A DNA stretch of 11,216 bases from Acidobacteriota bacterium (GTDB lineage: Bacteria > Acidobacteriota > Terriglobia > UBA7540), in contig PLWR01000377.1 in NCBI GenBank assembly GCA_003165615.1, forward strand, positions 7,099-18,314. The letters run 5' to 3'. Of the stretch, positions 1-7,700 are shown piece after piece; positions within the stretch are counted from its first letter, which is position 1, and each line of letters begins with the position of its first letter. Made by a program: the position numbers and the translations under genes. The notes under the pieces are model-generated. The model had not been told where the DNA came from. It searched no databases and worked only from the letters and a program-made list of their open reading frames with translations.

Positions 1-9
1 CCCCCTCAC

Positions 10-33
10 CCCCACGACAAGCAAAGCGTGGGG
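10..33. repeat. Short GC-rich hairpin at window start
   Basis: A 7-bp perfect inverted repeat, CCCCACG at 10-16 and CGTGGGG at 27-33, is separated by a 10-base loop. It lies in a C-rich stretch beginning CCCCCTCACCCCC, a low-complexity type seen between genes in several GC-rich phyla. It could belong to the 3' end of a gene left of the window. There is no T-run after it, so a classic intrinsic terminator is not supported. Confidence 0.4.
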
Positions 34-77
34 CCCCCTTCTCGCCCCGGCTGATGAGTACGCCGGTTGCGAGCCAC

Positions 78-99
78 CCTCTCCCCCAAGGGGGCGAGG
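78..99. repeat. CCTCTCCCCC/GGGGGCGAGG hairpin repeat
   Basis: Arms at 78-87 and 90-99 pair with one mismatch around a 2-base loop. The motif (CCTCTCCCCC-AA-GGGGGCGAGG) resembles the interspersed intergenic repeats of many Acidobacteria, Verrucomicrobia and Chloroflexi genomes, but its copy number cannot be judged from this window. It lies inside an upstream extension of the cupin reading frame and argues that the extension is not translated. Confidence 0.45.
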
Positions 100-131
100 T
101 AGTGAATTCAAAACACTACAGACGTATGGAA

Positions 132-229
132 AATACAGTGACTTCGATGATTCGTAGCGCCGCCATCCTGGCGGTATTTTTCGATGCCGCCAGGATGGCG
201 GCGCTACAGAGAATCGGTGTCACTGTATT
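132..229. repeat. Large imperfect palindrome (REP/MITE-like element)
   Basis: The core is a perfect 21-bp inverted repeat: the left arm at 154-174 begins GTAGCGCCGCC, the right arm at 187-207 ends GGCGGCGCTAC, and a 12-base loop lies between. Pairing continues outward. GATTC at 149-153 matches GAATC at 211-215 after a 3-base bulge, and AATACAGTGAC at 132-142 matches GTCACTGTATT at 219-229. The whole unit is a 98-base hairpin ending 34 bases before the cupin start codon. It has the architecture of a non-autonomous REP or MITE element and could also fold in the mRNA leader. A second palindrome at 10627-10708 has the same outer ends (GTAGCGC...GCGCTAC). Confidence 0.75.
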
Positions 230-247
230 CAGAAATCCTCACCAGGC

Positions 248-253
248 AGGAGG
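248..253 (+). promoter_or_regulatory. Ribosome binding site deciding the cupin start
   Basis: AGGAGG is a full Shine-Dalgarno match, 10 bases before the ATG at 264. It is the strongest such site in the window. It fixes the cupin start downstream of the palindromic repeat, although the frame stays open upstream to an ATG at 54. Confidence 0.8.
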
Positions 254-263
254 CAACATCACG

Positions 264-632
264 ATGCCGTTCTATCAGGTGTCCGACATCGAACCGTTCG
301 AACTTCTCCCGGGACTCCGCATCCGCGCGCCTTTTGGCGAGAACCTCATGCTCTCCTATCTGGAGTTCGATCGCGGTGCGGTAGTTCCTTTTCACACTCA
401 CCCGCATGAACAGGGGGGCATTGTGCTGCAAGGCAAGGTGGAGCTCACTGTCGGCGATGATGCCCGCGTCGTGGGTCCCGGATCGTTGTATATCATTCCT
501 CCCAACACCCCGCACCGAGCCGCGTCCGTGGATGGTCCCGCGGTGGTGCTGGATGTCTTCAGCCCGGTTCGGGAGGACTACGCGGAAAAGTTCAATAAAT
601 ATGTTCACCCGGCATCGAAAGATCAAAAATAA
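264..632 (+). CDS. KdgF-like single-domain cupin protein
   Basis: This is a 122-residue small cupin that fills the whole protein, with no signal peptide, so it is probably cytoplasmic. Cupin motif 1 is G38-x5-H44-T-H46-x3-Q50-x6-G57 and motif 2 is G73-x5-P79-P-N-T-P-H84. H44, H46, Q50 and H84 are the expected metal ligands. The HTHPHEQ box, the FGENLML segment and the LDVFSPVREDY tail resemble KdgF. KdgF-type cupins convert the 4,5-unsaturated monouronates released by pectate and alginate lyases into the linear keto form. The start is set by AGGAGG at 248-253; a longer frame from 54 would translate intergenic repeats and is rejected. The dehydrogenase follows after 42 bases, suggesting one operon. 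The cupin assignment is certain. The KdgF function is an inference from motif resemblance, because many short cupins of unknown substrate share these features. Confidence 0.85.
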   Translation: MPFYQVSDIEPFELLPGLRIRAPFGENLMLSYLEFDRGAVVPFHTHPHEQGGIVLQGKVELTVGDDARVVGPGSLYIIPPNTPHRAASVDGPAVVLDVFSPVREDYAEKFNKYVHPASKDQK

Positions 633-674
633 CGCCGTACCGCCCCGGCAGGTTCGTCGAGAGGAGAATGAGCG

Positions 675-1820
675 ATGAAAGCTTTGGTTCTGGAAGATGT
701 CGCAAAACTTGAAGTGCGCGAGATACCGGCGCCGGCCGTGGGGGATCGGGATGTCTTGATTCGCATCGGCGCGGTGGGAATTTGCGGAACCGACCTGCAC
801 ATTTTCAACGGCTGGGCGAATTTGAATCGGGATCGCGACGGACACCAGATCCCCTTGACGCAAGCGCCCCAGGTGCTTGGGCACGAATTTGGTGGCGTTG
901 TCCAGGCGGTGGGGAAGGAGGTTAGGAAGTTCAAGCCCGGCGACAGGGTGATTGCCGACCAGCTTTTGAACTGCCACAGCAAGCGCCGGACGCCGATCTG
1001 CGAATACTGTGAGAGCGGCGACTCGCACCTCTGCGCCTTTGGAGAGCAACTGGGAATCACCGGTCCGCCGGGCGCCTTTGCCGAGTTCATCAGCATTCCC
1101 GAAGTCAACGTGCTGATGCTGCCGGCGGAAGTGTCGTTCACAAAGGGCGCGGTCATCGAGCCTTTTGCGTGCGTTCTCCATGCCAGCGACCGCATGGAGC
1201 GCAGCCGCAATCGCTACGACTTTGACGGACGCTATCGCATCCGGAATGTCCTGATCACGGGCGCCGGTCCCAGCGGGCTGCTGTTCCTGCAATATCTCCG
1301 CAATGTCAAGAAATTCGATGGCCAGATTTTTGTTGCGGATATGCGCGCGAGCAAATTGGCCTTGGCGAAAAAGCTGGGCGGCACGCCTTTGGACGTGCGG
1401 GCAGGCAATATAGATTCCGAGATCAGGAAGCGCACCCACGGTGAGCTGATCCACTTTATGATCGAGGCCTCGGGCGCCGGGCCGGTTTTTGACCTTATTC
1501 CCCTAGTTCTGCGGAATCAGGCGACATTCCTTTTTTATGGCTCCGGCCATACCGGAAGGGATGTTGGGTGTTTGGTTCCCTTCCAGGTCGGTGAGGTGCA
1601 CATGGTCACCAGCGGCGGCGCTTCCGGGGGATTCGATCCGGATGGCACCCCGGAGGTTTATCGCCGCTCGATGGAGTATGTGCGCGACGGACTCATCGAT
1701 GCCGAATGCCTGCTGAGCCACCGGTACTCGCATCTCTCCGAGCTGCAGAAGGCCTTCCAGGTGGATTCGCTGAAGGAGGATTTCATCAAAGGCGCGTGGG
1801 TAAATGACTCTGGGCTTTGA
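675..1820 (+). CDS. Zinc-dependent medium-chain alcohol/polyol dehydrogenase
   Basis: This 381-residue protein is a full-length member of the MDR superfamily (sorbitol, threonine and glucose dehydrogenase branch). It would reversibly oxidise a sugar or polyol hydroxyl using NAD(P). The GroES-like catalytic domain spans about 1-150. The catalytic zinc site is C37 (in GICGTD), H70-E71 (in LGHEF) and E162 (in IEPFAC). Structural zinc cysteines are C100, C109, C112 and C120; the first pair is spaced by eight residues, wider than the usual CGxC. The Rossmann domain begins at about 190 with G196-A-G198-P-S-G201, and D222 after the second strand favours NAD over NADP. GAGGAG at 661-666 lies 8 bases before the ATG. 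Neighbouring cupin and sulfatase genes suggest a sugar or sugar-acid substrate, but the sequence does not identify it. Confidence 0.9.
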   Translation: MKALVLEDVAKLEVREIPAPAVGDRDVLIRIGAVGICGTDLHIFNGWANLNRDRDGHQIPLTQAPQVLGHEFGGVVQAVGKEVRKFKPGDRVIADQLLNCHSKRRTPICEYCESGDSHLCAFGEQLGITGPPGAFAEFISIPEVNVLMLPAEVSFTKGAVIEPFACVLHASDRMERSRNRYDFDGRYRIRNVLITGAGPSGLLFLQYLRNVKKFDGQIFVADMRASKLALAKKLGGTPLDVRAGNIDSEIRKRTHGELIHFMIEASGAGPVFDLIPLVLRNQATFLFYGSGHTGRDVGCLVPFQVGEVHMVTSGGASGGFDPDGTPEVYRRSMEYVRDGLIDAECLLSHRYSHLSELQKAFQVDSLKEDFIKGAWVNDSGL

Positions 1821-1929
1821 TTTCATGCCAGATTGATTTTATGGAAGGTTTCGCCTGCTCTCCCCAGTCCCCGACAAGGTGAGCCGGCGTGGCAATATAA
1901 GGATTCAAAGCAGTTTGCTGGAAGGCATT

Positions 1930-2703
1930 ATGGATGTCAGAAACTCAGTGGATTACCTGGATCTTTTTCGGGATGTGCTGCGGGATTATCTTCCTCCCAG
2001 CGGTCCATTCGACCCCGCCGGACGCTGGTTCCACCAGTACAGACTTTACACAGTAGTGAATGGCGACCTTCACCCGCCCCCCGTCAGAGGCACGCTTCAA
2101 ATTGAGCGTGTTCCGCAAGCTGCGGGCGGCGCCATCCTCAAGGTGAATTTCGAAAAGACCTCCCGATATGCGGGTGTGCACACGGTTCAGGCAACGGTGG
2201 TTTGCGCCGGGGACGACTTGTCTACGCCGGTCAAATGGAACTCCACCTATACGGCGGCGGCGCCGGCGCATCCCTTGAAGATGTCACTGGAACTTCAAGA
2301 GACCGGGATTGCCAGGGACCGATCCATCATTATTAAGCGGGGAAGCGAGCAGAAGAGGCTTTTGCTGGAATCGGCCTACACGTCGAACTGGGCTCTGTTT
2401 GACGCCGTGCAGAGATTGGCGCGGCAAGGCGGCGCCGCTCGGCGCTTTACCCTTCTCGATGACGACGCTCCCAAGGCGAATCAGGTTCTCGACTTTTACC
2501 AGAGTGTGGACCTCAAAGATCGCTGGCCGGGGGCGCCCACCCTGCGTGTTCATGGTTTTCTTCAAATCGGCGATGGCATACCACCCCAGGTGTATTGGGT
2601 CGATGATCGAGGCGAACTGTTGTTCCTGATCAGCGGTTTGAATGCCTTCGTGTTAGACGCTGCCGCGTCCGCCGGTCAGCATATTAGCGGCGGGAGAAGT
2701 TGA
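1930..2703 (+). CDS. Uncharacterised protein in a sulfatase operon
   Basis: I do not recognise this 257-residue protein. It has no signal peptide or transmembrane segment and no obvious catalytic motif. It reads as alternating short beta-type stretches, for example GTLQIERV (55-62), ILKVNFEK (69-76), VHTVQATVVCA (83-93) and LRVHGFLQIG (205-214). It ends in a conserved-looking PQVYWVDDRGELLFLISGLNAF-type segment at about 219-240, a style seen in beta-barrel or lipocalin-like domains of unknown function. The ATG at 1930 has GGAAGG 4 bases upstream. An in-frame ATG at 1879 would add 17 residues without a visible ribosome site and without creating a signal peptide. The stop codon is 2 bases before the sulfatase ATG, so the two are probably translationally coupled. 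A role with the sulfatase or its substrate is inferred from position only. Confidence 0.8.
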   Translation: MDVRNSVDYLDLFRDVLRDYLPPSGPFDPAGRWFHQYRLYTVVNGDLHPPPVRGTLQIERVPQAAGGAILKVNFEKTSRYAGVHTVQATVVCAGDDLSTPVKWNSTYTAAAPAHPLKMSLELQETGIARDRSIIIKRGSEQKRLLLESAYTSNWALFDAVQRLARQGGAARRFTLLDDDAPKANQVLDFYQSVDLKDRWPGAPTLRVHGFLQIGDGIPPQVYWVDDRGELLFLISGLNAFVLDAAASAGQHISGGRS

Positions 2704-2705
2704 GT

Positions 2706-4121
2706 ATGGCAAAGCAGAATGGACCACCTCTTGCCCCGGCCAGAAGCAGTGCACCCACTCGCCGTGACATCCTGCGCACAGGCGCGGCCGCGGCATTATC
2801 GGCGCTCACCACGCGACCGGCAACCGCTGGTCACAAAGTGCGTCCCAATTTTCTTTTCTTGATATGCGACCAGTTGCACATTGATGCTCTCTCCGCCTGC
2901 GGCAATCCCTACGTCCGCACCCCGAATCTTGACCGGTTGGTCCGGACGGGAACATCTTTCATGCAATCGCACAGTCCCAATCCGATTTGCTGCCCGGCGC
3001 GCAGTTGCCTGATGACCGGCCGCATGTCTGTGGAAACCAGCGTCACCTGCAACGGGTTGGAACAGTTGAAGGAATTCGGCTTGCCGCAAACGGCCGTTCA
3101 CTTCAACCACGGTGAGATCATTCCGTCGATCCCCGACATGGGCCAGTGGTTCCGCCAGTATGGATATGAAACCGTATACTGCGGCAAGTGGCACCTGCCC
3201 ACCAACTGGGCGCCCAACGAGCTTGCGGGTTTTACCGTGTTACCCGTGGGTGGCGGAGAAGGCAGCATAGTGGACCCCTTTACGGCGCGCGCCAGTGCCG
3301 CCTACCTGCAAACACGCACGGGAAACGACCCGTTTCTATTGGTCTCTTCTCTGCTTCAGCCCCACGATATTTGCTACTGGACTATTTATAATGAGGATCT
3401 CACGCCCAAGCAACTCCCCACCTCCGAACTGGAGAAGCTGCTGCCACCCCTTCCACCCAATCACCTGTCGCGGCCGGCCGCTCCGCAAATTCTCGATCGC
3501 TCCATCTATACCAAATTCTCGGAGTTGCAGTGGCGCTTTTACCTGTACAGCTATTACCGCCAGGTGGAAATGCTCGACGCCACGGTGGGGAGAATATTGG
3601 ATGCGCTCGAATCCTCGCCCCATGCTGACAACACGATGGTAATTTTCACCTCCGATCATGGAGAAGGCGCGGCTCGGCATCTGCACGTGCAGAAATGGTA
3701 CCCGTACGATGAAGCCCTGAAAGTGCCGCTCGTCATCTCCAGTCCCCGGCGGCTGGAAAGCGGTTACCGGGACCACTCTCATCTCGTCAGCGGGGTTGAT
3801 ATCATCAGCACCATGTGTGACTACGCCGGCGTTCCTGCGCCTCCGAACGCGCGCGGGTACAGCTTGAGGCCGCTGCTCGAACACAAGAATGCTGATTGGC
3901 GCGACTTTATTGCCGCCGAAGTTCAGGTGGTGGGACGGGTCATTCGCACCGCCCAATACAAGTATGTACGGTACAAAGATGATCCCATCGAGCAACTCTT
4001 CGACATGCAGGCGGATCCGTGGGAGACGCAAAATCTCTATGCTGATTCGCGGTACGCAAGCGTCGTTACCGACCACCGCAAGTTGCTCAACGGCTGGGAG
4101 TCGAAGCTGATTGTGTACTGA
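2706..4121 (+). CDS. Tat-exported type I (formylglycine) sulfatase
   Basis: This 471-residue protein belongs to the alkaline-phosphatase-like sulfatase family and would hydrolyse sulfate esters, probably on a sugar. A twin-arginine signal, T18-RRDIL, is followed by an Ala-rich hydrophobic stretch to about residue 41, so it should be exported folded. The signature C95-C-P-A-R99-S followed by LMTGR holds the cysteine that becomes formylglycine. Other active-site residues visible are D55-Q56 (metal), K161 and H163 (GKWHL), H220 (QPHD), D317-H318 (SDHGE) and K330. The C-terminal subdomain with YKYVRYK and LFDMQADPWETQNL, typical of the family, is intact. The ATG at 2706 was chosen because GGGAG at 2692-2696 is 9 bases away. 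A TTG at 2700 overlapping the previous stop is the alternative. The substrate is unknown. Maturation needs a formylglycine-generating enzyme that is not in this window. Confidence 0.95.
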   Translation: MAKQNGPPLAPARSSAPTRRDILRTGAAAALSALTTRPATAGHKVRPNFLFLICDQLHIDALSACGNPYVRTPNLDRLVRTGTSFMQSHSPNPICCPARSCLMTGRMSVETSVTCNGLEQLKEFGLPQTAVHFNHGEIIPSIPDMGQWFRQYGYETVYCGKWHLPTNWAPNELAGFTVLPVGGGEGSIVDPFTARASAAYLQTRTGNDPFLLVSSLLQPHDICYWTIYNEDLTPKQLPTSELEKLLPPLPPNHLSRPAAPQILDRSIYTKFSELQWRFYLYSYYRQVEMLDATVGRILDALESSPHADNTMVIFTSDHGEGAARHLHVQKWYPYDEALKVPLVISSPRRLESGYRDHSHLVSGVDIISTMCDYAGVPAPPNARGYSLRPLLEHKNADWRDFIAAEVQVVGRVIRTAQYKYVRYKDDPIEQLFDMQADPWETQNLYADSRYASVVTDHRKLLNGWESKLIVY

Positions 4122-4195
4122 AGACCTGGAAGATTGACTCGCGCGGACCAGGGCCGCCTCAACTTGCCAATGCAGGATAGCTTCGGTAAGAGCTT

Positions 4196-4672
4196 ATGGG
4201 ATACGTGGAACGCCATCTGGCTGCCGGAGAAGAAGTCCTCTGGAAAGGAAGGCCCAAGCTGCCTGACTTGATCATTGCGTGTCTATTGAGCCCTCCAATT
4301 TTTTTCGTGCTGGCAGCTATGGGTCTAACGGCTCAAGGGGTTCTTTTGATATTGGTGGTCATGATCTGCGCCCTGCCATTGGCAATATACTATTTTGCCA
4401 AGTGGCTCGGTCAGTGTTACGTGGTCACGAACGTTCGCTTTCTCAATAAGCAGGGGCTATTTCGTCGAACACTGCGCAGCATCCCCCTTGCCGATATTAC
4501 TCAATTCTCTGTAGGGCGTGGCCGCCATGGACCGTACTTCTCGGTAACAGGCGGCGGGTCATTTATGACCATCGAGACACGCGACCGCGAGAAACTACGA
4601 ATGCTGGTCCAAAAACAAATAACCGCACGCGGTAGACAAGTTGATCAGTCGCGCGCCGCTGACGGTAGGTGA
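4196..4672 (+). CDS. Small membrane protein with bacterial PH domain
   Basis: A 158-residue protein starts with a GEEVLWKGRPK segment common at the front of these proteins. Two hydrophobic helices follow at about 24-43 and 48-68, then a bacterial pleckstrin-homology (bPH2/YdbT-like) domain at about 72-142. Domain hallmarks are YVVTNVRFLNKQGLFRR (75-91) and IPLADITQFSVGRG (96-109). Members sit in the cytoplasmic membrane with the PH domain facing the cytoplasm; their roles are poorly defined. The ATG at 4196 has only a weak purine stretch (GGTAAGAG) before it. It lies 74 bases after the sulfatase and may be co-transcribed, but there is no functional reason to link them. The gene ends next to repeat-like DNA, which may shape its basic tail. 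Confidence 0.8.
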   Translation: MGYVERHLAAGEEVLWKGRPKLPDLIIACLLSPPIFFVLAAMGLTAQGVLLILVVMICALPLAIYYFAKWLGQCYVVTNVRFLNKQGLFRRTLRSIPLADITQFSVGRGRHGPYFSVTGGGSFMTIETRDREKLRMLVQKQITARGRQVDQSRAADGR

Positions 4673-4675
4673 GAC

Positions 4676-4775
4676 GTTAGTGGTTAGTGGAAGAATAGTT
4701 GAAAAGTAAGACTTAGGATTTTCTTTTTCTGCTTGTTCAGCGTCTCTGTGCCTCGGCGCGAGAAATTGCTTTTGG
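4676..4775. repeat. Repeat-like DNA at convergent gene ends
   Basis: The region between and into the two convergent gene ends holds TTAGTGG twice in tandem (4677-4690). Then comes a pyrimidine-rich run, TTTTCTTTTTCTGC, joined to GCGTCTCTGTGCCTCGGCGCG (about 4718-4762). Sequences of the form TCTCTGTGCCTCGGCG, or on the other strand CGCCGAGGCACAGAGACG, are in my experience a recurrent interspersed repeat in Acidobacteria and related genomes. Copy number cannot be confirmed from this window. No stem followed by a T-run is clear, so I do not call a terminator. Confidence 0.4.
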
Positions 4776-7700
4776 CGACTCTCCGGCAAAGTCAAATTTC
4801 AAGTTGGGTATAACTTCTCCGTTTTTGGTCCGAACGTCGAGGGCGAAAGACGAATTCTGCATCTTGGTTCGATCCACTTTGACCAGCACGGGATTCCAGC
4901 CGGCACGGAGGCTAACTGGAACAGCGGTATTTTCGTTGGCGCCGGAAACATTGGAATAGATAATTTCCTTTCCATTCAGCCAAAGGCGGCAGCCTTGCTG
5001 ACACGCAAGCCTGAACTGCGATTCTGTCTCCTGCGGGCTGTATACTTGCGTATAGGCGTACTCGACCGTCCAGTCGTCGAAGCGCATCCCCAGGTTCACG
5101 TGATAACCGTCGGCTGCCCAGACCGTGGCCGGCTTCCAGGTGACGCTGCCATTCTTCCCCAGGTAGGATTTGTCGAAGCGGAATTCCGTCTCGGGCGGAT
5201 ATTCACGGTCCAGGCCGGCGCGGCCGCGATTGTCAAAGGGGCCGGCTACCGCCCAGCGCTGAATCTCTCCTTGAACCTGTTTTCGCTGGTCTGAAACCTG
5301 TTGGTTGAAAGCCTCCTGCCGCTCCTGTCCCCAAGGCCCTTCCGGCTTATGGGAAATCGATTGAGCGTAGCCGATCAAATTCATAAAGAGCCGATCCGCC
5401 AACGGGTCTTTCCCCAGGTTATCCAGAAGCCGGTATTGGCAAATGATGATGTGGCCTTTATCCAGGTGATTGATCACCAGGCTGTGCAGCCAGCGGCGGT
5501 GGTAGTCGCCAAACGAATCCAGCAAAATTCCCCCCACAATTTCATCCGCAGGCATTTCTACAAAGCGGGCAGGCAGGACATCCGCGTAGCGCTGGTCCAG
5601 GACCAGGTTGGAGGGCAACCCGGCCGTTATTGCATGCGCCCGAATCCATTGCGCCTTGAACCCTTCGGGGAAGTCCACCTTGAGCGGGGCAGGGAAGACA
5701 GCGAGCTTTTCTGAAACTTCCCCGGTGTCCATGGGCAGCTCGAACAACACCAGGGTTGCCCCTTGGCGGGCCAACTCCAACAGGCCTTTCAGTTCGGCCA
5801 ACGGATAGTCGTAAAGCGAGTCGGCCAGAGGGCCAACCATGTAAACACTCTGCGCCGGCGCATCCGCGCTATACGTTGAGACCTTGATGGGAAAATTGCT
5901 GAGACGGACTGCCACGCGACCGCTGGGATCGAGCACTCCCACGTCAGCGGCTGTTTGTGCCCGCGGGTTTATGCGCTTCAGAACCAAAATATTGTGCCCG
6001 GTGCGGTCGACGAGCTTTCCATCCACGTTCAATGTGGCAGTGAAGTGAAAATTACCATCGGCGAGCGGCGCCGCGAGGCGGAAGCTGCCAAGGGACTGGA
6101 CTCTTGCTCCGAGCGTTGACGAGCGAGTCTGCGTTTGCAGAACCTTTCCATCGTCGGATGTGACTTGCAGGCTGATATCAACCTTTCCCACGCGCCCTTC
6201 GTCGTTGACGATGGCCAACTCACCTTCCAGCGGCTCGCCCGCGTAAAAGTTGGACCGGGGGGTTGCAACGATAATGTGGAGCGGCTTATTGGCCGCGCTG
6301 GCAGCGGCGTAGGAGGGCTTGGGGTTCCGCCACTCATCCACCAGGCCGAACGGAAATTCAAAGTTCGCATCGTTCCAGTGGCAGATGTCGTAGCCCGCGG
6401 TCAACGGGTTTATGCGCAAAGCGTCAATCATGCGGGTTAGGGCCTCCGCTTGCGAATCGCGGCTGCTTTTGGCAAAGGCGGCAAAGTCCCCGAATGACTT
6501 GTCGAGGCCAATCTCATTGAATCCCTTCTTTAAGATCGCTTGGATTTCCTCCAGGCGGTCTTTGTCCTGCCACTCGCGGCCGGGCTCGTACCGGGCGACG
6601 ACCGCATCGAGATCCTCGATCCCCCCCATGGCGCCAAACTCCGAAGTGAAGTTGAGCAGGTGGGGTTCCTGCATCTGGCGATAATAGTTGAAGCTGGCAT
6701 TGCTAAAGGGCTGGAGCATGTAGGGATGAATGTCATTGATGGCACGGGGTAGGGTGTCGCCCGGGATGTAGACGCGCGAGTTCTCTCCGCTATAGTAGAC
6801 GCCCCCCGAATCATCGAACACCAGCCGCGTGGGATCCAGCTCATGGGCGTAAGCGGCCAGCTCCGCCTTCAACTCCTCACCTTCGGCTGCACCCTCATTC
6901 AACGGCCCCCACATCACCAGCGCTGGATGATTGTGATCGCGGGCAATCAATTCCTTCACTTCCCGGCGGCAGCGCTCACGCATTTGCGGAGACTTTTGTA
7001 TCCAGCCGATGGGCGGCTCTTCGTACAGCAGGATGCCCTGCTCGTCGGCCAATTCCAGCAATCGCGGAAGCTGGGGCTTGATGGTAAGACGCAACATATT
7101 CAAATGCGCCTCCTTGGCCAATCGAATGTCCGTGGCCAGCATATCTTCGTTGGGTGGGTAAGCAAGAGTCTCGGGATAATGCGGCTGATAAATCGCAGCC
7201 TTTAGGATGATGGGCTGCCCGTTGAGGAAAAATTGGTTTTCGCGAATGGTAAAGTCGCGCATGCCGAAAGTGAATGTCCGGGAATCAATTGGGTTACCGC
7301 TCGCAAGCACGCTCACCTGCAAGGTGTAAAGGAACGGATGGTCCGGCGACCAGAGCTTTGCATCAGGCATTGGGAGCGAGACATCATATTGCTGACTGCC
7401 ATTGGCTAACACCATGTCTTTGCTCTGGCGTGACTTCTCGAGCGCGGGATTATTCTTCGCGCTGGCGGTGAGGGCCAGGGTGATTTTCTCGTCCTGCCCG
7501 GTGTGATTCACCAGCTCGCAGGTGACGTCGATTTTCCCCGCATAAATGTTGGGGCGGATGAAACAATCCTGCACCCAGGTCCGGGGAGTCACTTGCACCT
7601 GGACGTCTTGCCAGATGCCGCCGAAGTTGTCGTACCAAATCTGCTTGGAAGCGGGAATCTCTTCCAGGATAAATCCGTCGAGGCGTTTGCCCGTCACCCA

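Noticed and set aside
54..263. N-terminal extension of the cupin from the ATG at 54
   Set aside because: It would translate two hairpin repeats, adds nothing cupin-like, and the AGGAGG before the ATG at 264 gives a far better start.
204..1454. Long - strand open frame opposite the cupin and dehydrogenase
   Set aside because: It mirrors two genes with clear family motifs, and its own translation is rich in Arg/His without any recognisable domain.
3336..4076. - strand open frame opposite the sulfatase
   Set aside because: It is antisense to the catalytic and C-terminal parts of an intact sulfatase and shows no family features.
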